The notes beneath the pieces were generated by a model. It had not been told where the DNA came from. It did no database searches and saw only the letters and a program-made list of their open reading frames with translations. A program made the position numbers and the translations under genes. 64,000 nt of DNA from Solidesulfovibrio magneticus RS-1 (lineage in GTDB: Bacteria > Desulfobacterota > Desulfovibrionia > Desulfovibrionales > Desulfovibrionaceae): assembly GCF_000010665.1 (NCBI RefSeq), contig NC_012796.1:5046001-5110000 (forward strand), in the 5' to 3' direction. Shown here piece by piece: positions 21,801 to 30,113 of this stretch. Numbering within the stretch: position 1 is the stretch's first letter; each line of letters begins with the position of its first letter.

Positions 21801-22202
21801 GAAGGAAAAGCCCGTGCCGCCGCCGGATTTGTGGATCAGCGCGGCGAACTTCACAGCGTCGAAGATCTCGTCCATGGAGTCGCCCACCGGCAGCACGAAG
21901 CAGGCGGCCAACTGGCCCAGGGGCGTGCCGGCGTTCATCAGCGTTGGCGAATTGGGCAGAAAGCGCATTCCGACCATGAGGTCGTAGAATTTGCGGGCCA
22001 GGGCCTCGGGCTGCCAGGGCGAGGCGGCGTACTTGGCCTCTTCGCTGGCGATGGCTCCGGCCACCCGCCAGAAAAGGCCCTGGACGTCTTCCTCGGGCGC
22101 GCCCTCGGGGGATTTTTTCAGATAGCGCTTGGACAAGACCACCATGGCGTTGTCGTTGACGTCGGCCTCGGGCAGATCGGCGGGCAGTGGCAGATGGGTC
22201 AT
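18855..22202 (-). CDS. nrdJ: adenosylcobalamin-dependent (class II) ribonucleotide reductase, interrupted by an intein
   Basis: Reduces ribonucleotides to deoxyribonucleotides using coenzyme B12 and needs no oxygen. The 1115-residue precursor would be 743 residues after splicing. Reductase signatures: [20 protein letters not shown] (about 79-98), the active-site loop [21 protein letters not shown] (split by the intein after Pro283), and a C-terminal zinc-ribbon/redox tail with CPDCGAD and [10 protein letters not shown]. The start ATG (22202) has an AGGAAAG ribosome site. It is the fifth gene of a minus-strand run after lon, separated from lon by a terminator. A second, glycyl-radical reductase (nrdD) is at 33329, so the organism has two oxygen-independent routes to dNTPs. 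Confidence 0.96.
   Translation of the reverse strand: [1115 protein letters not shown]
20238..21353 (-). other. NrdJ intein with LAGLIDADG-type homing endonuclease
   Basis: A 372-residue in-frame insertion (precursor residues 284-655). It starts with Cys ([13 protein letters not shown], block A), has block B ([12 protein letters not shown]), two dodecapeptide endonuclease motifs ([12 protein letters not shown] and [12 protein letters not shown]), block F ([17 protein letters not shown]) and ends LVAHN followed by Cys656 of the C-extein. The nucleophile, the block B histidine, the terminal Asn and Cys+1 are present, so splicing should work; the penultimate residue before Asn is His, as usual. 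It sits inside the conserved active-site stretch [12 protein letters not shown], a typical homing site. Confidence 0.93.
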
Positions 22203-22234
22203 AGGCGGGCTTTCCTAACCGTTTTCGATTGCAA

Positions 22235-22262
22235 GAAAAAAGGGCGGCCGCCAGATGGCGGC
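22235..22262 (-). promoter_or_regulatory. possible attenuator hairpin in the nrdJ leader
   Basis: On the minus strand GCCGCC (22262-22257) pairs with GGCGGC (22252-22247), followed by CGCCC and six T residues (22241-22236), ending about 33 bases before the nrdJ ATG. It looks like a weak terminator inside the leader. No B12-box of a cobalamin riboswitch was found. Confidence 0.3.
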
Positions 22263-22389
22263 TGAAAATTTGCCAAAAAATATCAGCAGGATGGCTTTTC
22301 GACGGACCGCCGAAAGACCTCCTCTCCCCACCTTGGGGGATACCGCAAATCCGGGCGGATTGCCACCACCGGGCGCGGGCAGGGGGATC

Positions 22390-22422
22390 AAAAAAGCCGG
22401 AGCGGTCGCCCGCCCCGGCTTT
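22390..22422 (-). terminator. intrinsic terminator after lon
   Basis: On the minus strand AAAGCCGGGGCGGGCGACCG is followed by CTCCGGCTTTTTTG: a GC-rich stem with one mismatch and a run of T residues, 22 bases after the lon stop. It separates lon from nrdJ. Confidence 0.8.
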
Positions 22423-22443
22423 GCGGCATTGCCGCTTCTTGCC

Positions 22444-24870
22444 TCAGGACTTTTTCTCTTCCACGGCGCAGGCCAGGGGCCAGACCTCGTCGATGCGCTC
22501 CACGGGCATGATCTTGAGCCGCCCGCGCAGGTCCTTGGGGATGTCGTGGATGTCTTTCATATTCTTGGCCGGGATGATGACCCGCTTCATGCCGGCGGCC
22601 ACGGCGGCCAGGATTTTTTCCTTGATGCCGCCAACAGGCAGCACCCGGCCGCGCAGGGTGATCTCGCCGGTCATAGCCAGGTCGTTGTGCACCGGCGTGT
22701 TGGTCAAAAGCGAGATCAGGGCCGTCACCAGCGTCACGCCGGCCGACGGGCCGTCCTTGGGCGTGGCTCCGGCCGGCACGTGGATGTGGATGTCGTTTTT
22801 CTCGAACATCTCCGGCGCGATGCCCAGCTCCTTGGCCCGGGACTTGGCGTAGGTGAGCGCGGCCTGGGCCGACTCCTTCATGACCTCGCCCAGCTTGCCC
22901 GTGAGCTGCAACCCGCCCTTGCCCGGCAGCGTGGCCGCCTCGATGTGCAGGATGGCTCCGCCAACCGGCGTCCAGGCCAGGCCCACGGCCACGCCCGGCG
23001 GCAGATCGGCCTCGCGCTCGTCGTCCATGAACCGGGCCGGCCCCAGCAGCTTTTCCAGGGACGAGGCCGTGACCCTAAAAGGCGGCTCCTCCCCCTCGGC
23101 CTTGCGCCGGGCCAGCTTGCGGCACACCGACCCGACCTCACGCTCGAGGTTTCGCAGGCCGGCCTCGCGGGTGTAGTCGCGGATGATCTTGGCCACCACC
23201 TGATCCGACAGGGACACGTCCTCCGCGACAAGGCCGTTTTCCTCGATCTGGCGAGGCAGGATGTAGCGCCGGGCGATTTTCACCTTCTCCTGCTCGGTGT
23301 AGCCGGGCAGGCGGATGAGCTCCATGCGGTCCAAAAGCGGCGGCGGAATGGTGTCCAGGATGTTGGCCGTGCAAATAAACATCACCTTGGACAGGTCAAA
23401 GGGCACGTTGAGGTAATGGTCCGAGAAGGTGTTGTTCTGCTCGGGGTCCAGCACCTCCAAAAGCGCCGAGGACGGGTCGCCCCGGAAATCCGAGCCGACC
23501 TTATCGATCTCGTCGAGCATGATGACCGGGTTTCGGGTGCCGGCCTGCTTGATGCTCTGGATGACCCGGCCGGGCATGGAGCCGATGTAGGTGCGCCGGT
23601 GGCCGCGAATCTCGGCCTCGTCGCGCATCCCGCCCAGGGACATGCGCACGAACTTGCGCCCCAGCGCCCGGGCGATGGAGCGGCCAAGGGAGGTCTTGCC
23701 CACGCCCGGAGGGCCGACGAAGCACAGGATGGGGCCCTTCATGCCGGGGTTGAGCTTGCGCACGGACAGGTATTCGAGGATGCGTTCCTTGACCTTTTCC
23801 AGGTCGAAATGGTCCTCGTCCAGGATGCGCTTGGCTTCCTTGATGTCCAGGCGGTCCTTGGACAGCTTTTTCCAGGGCAGCTCCACCATCCAGTCGAGAT
23901 AGGTGCGGATGACGCCGGCCTCGGAGGAGTCGGGATGCATGGACACGAGCCTTTTCAGCTGCTTGTCCGCTTCCTTTTTGACTTCCTTGGGCATCCCGGC
24001 CTTGTCCAGGGCTTCCTTGAGTTCGTCGAGGTCGTCGGACTCCTCGCCGCCCTCGCCCAGCTCCCGGCGGATGGCCTTTAGCTGCTCGCGCAGGAAGAAG
24101 TCCTTCTGGGCCTTGTCCATCCCTTCCTTGGCCATGTTCTGGATCTTGGCCTGCATGGCCGCGACCTCGGCTTCCTTGACCAGCTGGTCGTTGACCAGGC
24201 GCAGGCGCTCCACCGGGTCCTCGCACTCCAGCAGGCGCTGGGCTTCCTCCACCCGCATGCGCAGGTTGGAGGCCACGAGATCGGCCAGCCGGCCGGGTTC
24301 GTTGACGCTGTTGAGCACGGCCATGATGTCGGCCGAGGCCATGCCGCGCAGCGACAGGATCTTTTCGCTTTGCTCCCGGGCCGCCCGCATCATGGCTTCC
24401 TGCTCCAGGGTGGCTTCCTTGGGGTCGCGCTCGGCCAGCACCTCGATCTTGGCCGCCAGATAGGGATCGGCGGAGGAAAAATCCGTCACCCTGGCCCGGG
24501 TCAGCCCCTGGACCAGCACCTTGAGCCGGCCGTCGGGCATCTTGAGCATGCGCATGATCATGCCCACCGTGCCGACCCGGTAGAGGTCGTCGGGACCGGG
24601 CTCGTCCACCTTCTCGTCCTTCTGGGTCAGGACCAGGATGTAGCGCGAGCCGTTAAGCGCCGCGTCCACGGCCTGGACCGACTTGTCCCGGCCCACGAAC
24701 AGCGGCAGGATCATGTAGTTGAAGACCACGATGTCGCGCACCGGCAACACCGGGAGTTCGGACGGGATATCGGGCGGCGCGGCTTCCTCGCCCTCGCCGG
24801 CGGAAACCGGGGCCGCTTCGGTCGGCGCGCCGTCGGCGGCCGCGAGCAGTTCGCGTTCCTTGTCATCCAT
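22444..24870 (-). CDS. lon: ATP-dependent Lon protease
   Basis: An 808-residue LonA protease that degrades misfolded and regulatory proteins in the cytosol. Domain order: N-terminal substrate-binding domain ([23 protein letters not shown], about 39-240), coiled coil, AAA+ ATPase with Walker [16 protein letters not shown] (about 386) and Walker [12 protein letters not shown], then the protease domain with the Ser709/Lys752 dyad in PKDGPSAG and GGIKEKIL. All catalytic elements are intact. The first 35 residues are an acidic, Ala/Glu-rich extension. The gene is 35 bases after acyP and is closed by a clear terminator. Possibly heat-shock controlled, but no sigma-32 or CIRCE element was seen. Confidence 0.97.
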   Translation of the reverse strand: MDDKERELLAAADGAPTEAAPVSAGEGEEAAPPDIPSELPVLPVRDIVVFNYMILPLFVGRDKSVQAVDAALNGSRYILVLTQKDEKVDEPGPDDLYRVGTVGMIMRMLKMPDGRLKVLVQGLTRARVTDFSSADPYLAAKIEVLAERDPKEATLEQEAMMRAAREQSEKILSLRGMASADIMAVLNSVNEPGRLADLVASNLRMRVEEAQRLLECEDPVERLRLVNDQLVKEAEVAAMQAKIQNMAKEGMDKAQKDFFLREQLKAIRRELGEGGEESDDLDELKEALDKAGMPKEVKKEADKQLKRLVSMHPDSSEAGVIRTYLDWMVELPWKKLSKDRLDIKEAKRILDEDHFDLEKVKERILEYLSVRKLNPGMKGPILCFVGPPGVGKTSLGRSIARALGRKFVRMSLGGMRDEAEIRGHRRTYIGSMPGRVIQSIKQAGTRNPVIMLDEIDKVGSDFRGDPSSALLEVLDPEQNNTFSDHYLNVPFDLSKVMFICTANILDTIPPPLLDRMELIRLPGYTEQEKVKIARRYILPRQIEENGLVAEDVSLSDQVVAKIIRDYTREAGLRNLEREVGSVCRKLARRKAEGEEPPFRVTASSLEKLLGPARFMDDEREADLPPGVAVGLAWTPVGGAILHIEAATLPGKGGLQLTGKLGEVMKESAQAALTYAKSRAKELGIAPEMFEKNDIHIHVPAGATPKDGPSAGVTLVTALISLLTNTPVHNDLAMTGEITLRGRVLPVGGIKEKILAAVAAGMKRVIIPAKNMKDIHDIPKDLRGRLKIMPVERIDEVWPLACAVEEKKS

Positions 24871-24905
24871 GATGCATGTGCTCCTTGTCGGTATCGAAAA
24901 CGGCC

Positions 24906-25196
24906 TTAGCCGCGAATGGCGAAGGCGTCGTAAGCTTTGTCGTGGTCGATCATTGTCGCCGCCACCGCATCCACCCGGGACAGGGGCGACCCTTGGGGCA
25001 GGCGCTCCTTCAGGGCGGCCAGGGCTTCGGGGTCGCCCTGGGCCAGCACCTCGACCTGGCCGTCGGCCAGGTTGCGCACCCAGCCGCGAAGCCCCAGGCT
25101 CGCGGCCTGGTCGTAGACCCAGGCCCGGAAATACACGCCCTGGACCTTGCCGGAGACCGTGGCGTGCAGGCTTGGCGTCGCTTTTTCGGTCGTCAT
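24906..25196 (-). CDS. acyP: acylphosphatase
   Basis: A 96-residue protein hydrolysing acyl-phosphates. It contains both family signatures, GKVQGVYFRAWV (catalytic Arg and phosphate-binding loop) and GLRGWVRNLADGQVEVLAQGD (catalytic Asn). The ATG at 25196 has a strong AAGGAGG ribosome site; an upstream in-frame extension was rejected. Full length for the family (about 90-100 residues). It lies between radC and lon on the minus strand. Confidence 0.95.
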   Translation of the reverse strand: MTTEKATPSLHATVSGKVQGVYFRAWVYDQAASLGLRGWVRNLADGQVEVLAQGDPEALAALKERLPQGSPLSRVDAVAATMIDHDKAYDAFAIRG

Positions 25197-25314
25197 GGCC
25201 GCCTCCTTGGCTCGTGTCGCGTCCTGTAACAAATACGATAGCCTTTGCGGCTGAAACTTCGTCTTTTGCGCCTGTTGCCTGAGAAACACCGGATCACTTT
25301 TCGTGAATGCGACC

Positions 25315-26001
25315 CTAGATCATGCCTTCGGCCTGAAAGCTGAAAAACCGGTTTTCCGTCACCACCAGATGGTCGAGCACCCGGATGTCCATTTCCCGGG
25401 CCGCGGCCACGATGCGTCGGGTAAAGGCCATGTCCTCGGCCGAGGGCTTGGGGTCGGCCCCGGGGTGGTTGTGGACGAGGATCACGCCGCTGGCGTTGTA
25501 GCGCAGGGCCATGGCGATGACCTCCCGGGGGTAAACCGCGGCCTGGTCCACCGTGCCCTTGCTCACCCGCTCCCAGCCGACCAGCCGGTTCTTGGTGTCC
25601 ACCAGGGCCATCCAGAACTCCTCGTGCTCCTTGACCCCGATCCTGGCCCGGGCCATCTCGGCCACCACGTCGGGGCTGCCGAGCACGGCCCGGTCGCGCA
25701 TGGGCTGTTCGTGGAACCTGGCCCAGACCTCGCGCCACAGGGTCAAGAACTCCTCGGCTCCCGCGCCGAACCCGGGCACGCCCCGGAGCTCCTCGAAACG
25801 GGCGGTCAGCACCCCGCGCAGGCTGCCGAAGCGAGCCAAGAGCTCCTTGGCCAGGGGCTTGTTGTCGCGCCGCACGTTGACGTAGCCCAGCACAAGCTCC
25901 AGCACCTCGTATTTCGCCAGGGCGCGCGGATCGTCCAAAAGCCGGTCCTTGAGACGGCGGCGGTGGCCGAGGTAATGGGGCGGTTCTTTCTTACTAAGCA
26001 T
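25315..26001 (-). CDS. radC: RadC/JAB-domain protein
   Basis: A 228-residue RadC family protein. The N-terminal helix-hairpin-helix-like region (LLARFGSLRGVL, LRGVPGFGAGAEEF) is followed by a JAB/MPN metalloprotease-like domain with the zinc motif HNHPGADPKPSAED and an upstream Glu (KEHEEFWMALVD). The role in cells is unproven despite the DNA-repair name. The ATG at 26001 (MLSKKEPPHYLGHRRRLKDR) is preferred to a TTG 19 codons upstream. No strong ribosome site is visible at either. It lies 87 bases after holA. Confidence 0.93.
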   Translation of the reverse strand: MLSKKEPPHYLGHRRRLKDRLLDDPRALAKYEVLELVLGYVNVRRDNKPLAKELLARFGSLRGVLTARFEELRGVPGFGAGAEEFLTLWREVWARFHEQPMRDRAVLGSPDVVAEMARARIGVKEHEEFWMALVDTKNRLVGWERVSKGTVDQAAVYPREVIAMALRYNASGVILVHNHPGADPKPSAEDMAFTRRIVAAAREMDIRVLDHLVVTENRFFSFQAEGMI

Positions 26002-26088
26002 GGTTTCGGGTCCGGGCAAGGCGTTTGTCGCCTTTTGGGGGGGAATACTCCGACGCAAAGGCCCGGCAAGGGCAAAAAACCGGACCGA

Positions 26089-27084
26089 TCACGGTCCCAC
26101 CCGACCCGTTTGCCGTCCCTGGCCGCCAAAAAGCCGGAAAAGTTCGGCCGTGAGGAACTCCATGGCCTGGTCGGGCTTGCGCGCCCCGGTCTTGATGCCG
26201 GCTTCGGCGGCAAAGGCCGCCTCGAAAAGCCGGGTCAGCCCGGCCGAACCCAGCCGTCGGGCCATGGCTTCCTTCTGGCGGCGCACCTGGGGCGGCAGGC
26301 GCACGTCGTCGGCCTCGCCCACGGCCAGACGCCACATCATCCTCGCTTCGTAGAGCAAAAGCCCGATAAAGGGAAAGATCATCTCCTCCCCGGCCAGTTC
26401 CTTGTCGAAAATCTCCTGCCAGACCTTGGTCGGATCGCGCCCCTCGGACAGGGCATTGAGGAAGGCGAAGCCGTCCATGCCCTCGTGGTGGGACAAAAGG
26501 GCCAGATCGGCCATTTCCAGGCTGGTGCGGTCGCCCAGGGACAGCTCCAGCTTGGCCAGCTCGTTGTCGGCATGGGCCAGGGAAGCCGGCAAGGCGGCGG
26601 CCAGAGCCTCGGCCACGCCAGGCTCCAGCACCAGCCCGCGCCGCCCGGCCCAATCGGCCAGACGCGGCCCCATGTCGCGGCGGGTCAGGCCCGGCGAAAC
26701 AAAGATCCATTTGCGCTTCTCGGCCACCGTGAAATAGGGCTGCTCGGTCAGGGTCTTGGGGAATTTGGGGCCGCCTTTTTTATCCAGGGGGCCTTCAAAA
26801 CAGAAAAAGGGCCAGACCGCGTCGTTAAAACCCTTCAGCGCCGGGGTGAGCTTGGGCCAGAAATCCGGCGGGGCCGCCTCGGCCCGGCGCAAGATCACGG
26901 CCCGGCGGCCGGCGAACAGGCTGCCCACGGTGAGCGCGCTCCAGAACGGCGCGCCAAGCTCCTCGTCCCCCCAGAACACCTCCCGGGAAAACGGCTGGCC
27001 GCTGTCGGCCAACTGGCGTTCCACCCGCTCCCGCACGATCTCCGGGTCCGGGCAGGCGAGAAAGAAAAATCCGGCTCGTTGCAT
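26089..27084 (-). CDS. holA: DNA polymerase III subunit delta
   Basis: A 331-residue clamp-loader delta subunit. The opening (FFFLACPDPEIVRERVERQL), the SALTVGSLFAGRRAVILRRAE motif, and the C-terminal helical part (GFAFLNALSEGRDPTKVWQ, LLLYEARMMWRL) match HolA, which opens the beta clamp. Walker motifs are absent, as expected for delta. It opens the minus-strand run holA-radC-acyP-lon. Confidence 0.88.
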   Translation of the reverse strand: MQRAGFFFLACPDPEIVRERVERQLADSGQPFSREVFWGDEELGAPFWSALTVGSLFAGRRAVILRRAEAAPPDFWPKLTPALKGFNDAVWPFFCFEGPLDKKGGPKFPKTLTEQPYFTVAEKRKWIFVSPGLTRRDMGPRLADWAGRRGLVLEPGVAEALAAALPASLAHADNELAKLELSLGDRTSLEMADLALLSHHEGMDGFAFLNALSEGRDPTKVWQEIFDKELAGEEMIFPFIGLLLYEARMMWRLAVGEADDVRLPPQVRRQKEAMARRLGSAGLTRLFEAAFAAEAGIKTGARKPDQAMEFLTAELFRLFGGQGRQTGRVGP

Positions 27085-27202
27085 AGGGCCACACTAGCCG
27101 AGGCGGGGCCGGGCGGCAACGGGAAGGAAACGGAGCTGGGGCGATCAGCCTGCCCGCTGCGCCGACCTGCATGACATTTCCGCAACACGACCCTGCAATA
27201 TA

Positions 27203-27232
27203 TTGACATTACAGAGACATACAGTCCATACT
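27203..27232 (+). promoter_or_regulatory. probable sigma-70 promoter of the membrane glycosyltransferase gene
   Basis: A consensus -35 TTGACA (27203-27208), an 18-base spacer and -10 CATACT (27227-27232), placing the start of transcription about 40 bases before the GTG start codon. The region is AT-rich compared with its surroundings. Confidence 0.45.
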
Positions 27233-27276
27233 TAAGGTCTTCGGCAAGCTGTAACGTTCCAGGTCAAGGAGCGCCC

Positions 27277-29649
27277 GTGTTGTTGCCCCGGTCCGTGCCG
27301 CTCGCGCGGCTTGCGCTTCTTGGCCTCGCCGCCGGCCTGATCTTTTACGCCCTCGGCCGGCCGTCCCTGTGGCTCGACGAAGCCGCATCGCCGCTTAACG
27401 CCCGCTTCCCCCTGGACTACATCATCACGCTTTCGCGCACGCTGGAAGAGCATCCGCCGCTGTTCTACATCCTGCTCAAGGGCTTTTTGCGCCTGGGGCA
27501 CGACGACTTCACCGTGCGTCTGTTGCCCGCCTTATGCGGACTGGGTTGCGTGGGACTCCTGGCTGCGGTGGGAACGCGGCTTTTTTCACCGGCAGCCGGC
27601 ACGGCGGCGGCCGCCATTTGGCTGGCCATGCCCCAGAACCTGCTGCTCTCCCGCATGGCCCGGCCCTATTCCCTGTGGCTGCTCCTGTTCTTGTGCGCCT
27701 TGTACTTTCTGGCCGGCTGGCTGCGCCGGGGGCGTAAACGCGACATCGCCGGAATGCTCGCCGCCGCCGCCCTGATGACGGCCTGCCACTATCTGTCCTT
27801 TCCCCTGCTGGCCGCCATGGGCCTTTGCCTGCTCGCCGTCGCGCCTGCCAATCGCCCGGGCTGGCCCGGCCGGCTGACCGCCGCCGGCCTTTTTGGCGCA
27901 GGCTGCGCCGGCATCGCCGCCGCCGCCTACTTCGGCCTTATCGCCCAAAGCCACACCCCCCAGCTCATCGCCGACGCCAACGAGACCGTGGCCGACGCGG
28001 CCCGAGCCCTCGGGGCGGCCCTGGGCGGCGTGCTCTACAGTTTCGACGTCTGGCCGGCGCGTCTGGCCGTGGGCGCGGCCGCCCTGGCCGCCTTTGTCGT
28101 TCTGGCCCGGCGGGACCGACGCAACTTCCGGGTCTTGGCCCTGCTGACGGTCGTCCCGCCCCTGGTCCTGCTGGCCATGGGCCGAGGCACCGGACTGTAC
28201 GCCCGCCATCTGTCGAGCCTGGGCATCCCCCTGGCTCTGGCCCTGGCCGGCGGCGCGGCCGCCTGGCCGCGCCTGGCCCCGCGCCTGCCGGCCGTGACCC
28301 TGTCCGCCCTGGCCCTGGCCGTGCTGCTGCCCCTGGCCGTCCATCACGACCGGTTCTACGCCGTCTCCAGCTATCAGGTGCCGGTCATCGGCAACAACTA
28401 CAAGCTGGCCGCCGCAGGCCTCGCCGCCCTGGACCGGCCGGGAACGATCCTGTCCTTTGGTGATGACTTCTACGGCAATGTCCTTTCCTGGTATCTCGAC
28501 CAGCATACGCCTTCCCTGGCCCTGGCCAATCCCCGACTGACGCCCGAGGACCGGGAAGCCCGGCTCCTTTTCGCCGCTGGGGCGCACTGGGGCTATCTGG
28601 CCCCCAATGCGGCGGCCTTCCTCACCCGCTACGGACCGGACGTGGCCCGGCACGACATCGAAACCTCCACCTTCCTGGAACTTGCCGTCCCCCGCGATCC
28701 GGTACGCCGCGTCACGGCCCTGCCGGCCCGCTACGGCCTGCCCATGGCCTATGACCGGGTTTTTGCCGAAATAAGCGCCCTTTCGGGCTTGCGCTTTCAT
28801 CAAAACGCCCTGGGGCCGGCCCTCATTCCCGTACGTAACGACATCGACGCCACGGCGCGCCTGACCTTTGCCAACGACGCCCCGCCCCAGCCCCAGGAAA
28901 TCCGGATCAACGTGCTTTTCGACAATTTTGGCCAGGACAACCGCCTGCTGGCCCGGATACGTTTCGACACTGAGCCGCCCGTGACCTTTCCCTTGTCCAC
29001 CGGCTACGACGCCACCCGCCAACGCCAGATTGCCCTGAAACGTGAGGCTCCCTACGCCAGAATGGACGTTGAGGTGATCCTGCGCTGCGCCTCGCGCACC
29101 CCGACCCTGGCCGGCGGCAATCTCCAGACCTTGCGGCTAACCGGCGTTGAAGCCTTTTTCTGTCCGGCAAACGCGGCCGGCCCCTGCCTGGACGCGGCCG
29201 AGCGCCACCTGACCGCCTCAGTGCTCGGCAACTACCTGGAAGAACGCTTCGCCGTCCCCAGCGAGACCGGCCAGGCCGCCCTCCTGGCGGTCCGAGAGAA
29301 CGTCGCTCCGGTGAACGAACACCAGGAGGCTGCCTGGACCGCCCTGTCTCCGGCCGATCCGTCCCGGCCGGGCGTCTTGCGCCTTCCCGTCACAGCCCGG
29401 CAGGACAGGCTGCTGCTTTTCCCGAGGGTCGGCCGGGACGGCATGGTCCGGGTCTACGGTCTGCGGCCCGACGGCGTGCGCGAACTCCTGTTCGCCCTGC
29501 AAAACACCGGCGAACGATGGACGCCCGTCAGCGCCCGCTACGAACTGGTGGTGCCGCCGTGGCTGCGCGACCGGGAGACTGACTTGGAAATCGAACTCAC
29601 CGGCCGCCGGGCCCAGCTGTGGACCCTGGGCGACGCGGCGCTGTTTTAG
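27277..29649 (+). CDS. multi-pass membrane glycosyltransferase (GT39/ArnT-like, GT-C fold)
   Basis: A 790-residue protein starting at GTG after an AAGGAGCGCCC site. The N-terminal two-thirds is membrane-embedded with ten or so hydrophobic segments (for example LALLGLAAGLIFYALG, AALMTACHYLSFPLLAAMGL). An early acidic loop, SLWLDEAASPLNARFPL, matches the first periplasmic D-E motif of GT-C enzymes that take sugars from polyprenyl-phosphate donors; LEEHPPLFYILLKGFLRLGH is also typical. The C-terminal part (about 500-790) is soluble and beta-rich, with no recognised domain. The acceptor could be lipid A, a protein or a surface polymer. It is a single-gene unit, followed by a TACGAGAGTA element. 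Confidence 0.8.
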   Translation: MLLPRSVPLARLALLGLAAGLIFYALGRPSLWLDEAASPLNARFPLDYIITLSRTLEEHPPLFYILLKGFLRLGHDDFTVRLLPALCGLGCVGLLAAVGTRLFSPAAGTAAAAIWLAMPQNLLLSRMARPYSLWLLLFLCALYFLAGWLRRGRKRDIAGMLAAAALMTACHYLSFPLLAAMGLCLLAVAPANRPGWPGRLTAAGLFGAGCAGIAAAAYFGLIAQSHTPQLIADANETVADAARALGAALGGVLYSFDVWPARLAVGAAALAAFVVLARRDRRNFRVLALLTVVPPLVLLAMGRGTGLYARHLSSLGIPLALALAGGAAAWPRLAPRLPAVTLSALALAVLLPLAVHHDRFYAVSSYQVPVIGNNYKLAAAGLAALDRPGTILSFGDDFYGNVLSWYLDQHTPSLALANPRLTPEDREARLLFAAGAHWGYLAPNAAAFLTRYGPDVARHDIETSTFLELAVPRDPVRRVTALPARYGLPMAYDRVFAEISALSGLRFHQNALGPALIPVRNDIDATARLTFANDAPPQPQEIRINVLFDNFGQDNRLLARIRFDTEPPVTFPLSTGYDATRQRQIALKREAPYARMDVEVILRCASRTPTLAGGNLQTLRLTGVEAFFCPANAAGPCLDAAERHLTASVLGNYLEERFAVPSETGQAALLAVRENVAPVNEHQEAAWTALSPADPSRPGVLRLPVTARQDRLLLFPRVGRDGMVRVYGLRPDGVRELLFALQNTGERWTPVSARYELVVPPWLRDRETDLEIELTGRRAQLWTLGDAALF

Positions 29650-29681
29650 CGGCGCGGGCAAATGACCAACATCGTTATTTT

Positions 29682-29709
29682 CCTTAACAATACTCTCGTA
29701 TTTTTAAGG
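29682..29709. repeat. TACGAGAGTA palindromic repeat, copy 2 (inverted orientation)
   Basis: Arms CCTTAACAATAC and GTATTTTTAAGG (one mismatch) flank a TCTC loop, the complement of GAGA in the other copies. It lies 32 bases after the glycosyltransferase stop and would serve as its terminator. Confidence 0.7.
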
Positions 29710-29824
29710 ATCGCGACATGGGAAACCGTTCGCCCGCCCCATGACAACCCTGCAATAATCGGCTCCAGACGGGCGGCACGGCCGGCCAAGCCTTGACGCC
29801 TCCCGGGGCCGGGTCTATCCCTCG

Positions 29825-29945
29825 CCCTACGTCGAGTCCCGCCCGTGGCGGGAGCGGGGGAACCAACCAACCGGGGCGCATCGCCAGCATGGCGTAGGGC
29901 AACCTCTTCGGCCCGAGCCCGTCAGCTAACCTCGTAGACGTCGAA
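29825..29945 (+). ncRNA. c-di-AMP (ydaO/yuaA-type) riboswitch
   Basis: Conserved blocks of the ydaO aptamer occur in the right order: GAGTCCC (29834-29840), GGGGGAACC with GGGGCGCATC, a small hairpin (GCC-AGCAT-GGC), GTAGGGCAACC, then GAGCCCGTCAGCTAACCTCG. The closing stem pairs ACGTC (29829-29833) with GACGT (29937-29941). I aligned it from memory to the Thermoanaerobacter tengcongensis ydaO RNA, and every conserved segment has a counterpart. It lies in the leader of a KimA-like potassium transporter, the classic ydaO target: in Bacillus, c-di-AMP binding lowers transporter expression when potassium is ample. A 310-base leader follows, longer than usual. Confidence 0.9.
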
Positions 29946-29946
29946 G

Positions 29947-29976
29947 GGGAAACCGCTTGCCGCAAGCAGGTTTCCC
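29947..29976 (+). promoter_or_regulatory. expression-platform hairpin of the c-di-AMP riboswitch
   Basis: GGGAAACCGCTTG (29947-29959) pairs with CAAGCAGGTTTCCC (29963-29976, one bulged A), starting a few bases after the aptamer. The 5' arm touches the GAAGGGG end of the aptamer, so the two could compete. No T-run follows, so control may be Rho-dependent or translational rather than by intrinsic termination. Confidence 0.5.
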
Positions 29977-30002
29977 AAAACCGGTCGTCCGGAGGGATGC
30001 CT

Positions 30003-30113
30003 ATGTCTTTTCGCGCCCATGGCCGTCTGGCCAGCCCGCCGTCCTTTGCCCTGTTTTTCCCTTGCCCCCGCGCCCAGGCCCAGCCGCCCGGAAAGGCCGC
30101 CATCCCGGCCTAG
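30003..30113 (+). CDS. candidate 36-residue leader ORF between riboswitch and transporter
   Basis: An ATG at 30003 lies six bases after a perfect GGAGGG ribosome site (29991-29996), 26 bases past the riboswitch hairpin; a second in-frame ATG is at 29997. The peptide begins MSFRAHGRLASPPSFALF and ends GKAAIPA. No family is recognised. It could be a regulatory leader peptide for the transporter 148 bases downstream, or chance. Confidence 0.35.
   Translation: MSFRAHGRLASPPSFALFFPCPRAQAQPPGKAAIPA

Noticed and set aside
19311-22265. 984-codon open frame on the plus strand opposite nrdJ
   Set aside because: It is an antisense frame kept open by high GC; no recognised domain, Gly/Ala/Val-rich shadow of nrdJ codons.
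22203-22390. Possible cobalamin riboswitch in the nrdJ leader (GGTGGTGGCAATCCG resembles part of one)
   Set aside because: The conserved B12-box (AGYCMGGAGACCTGCC-like) is absent and the leader is too short for a full aptamer.
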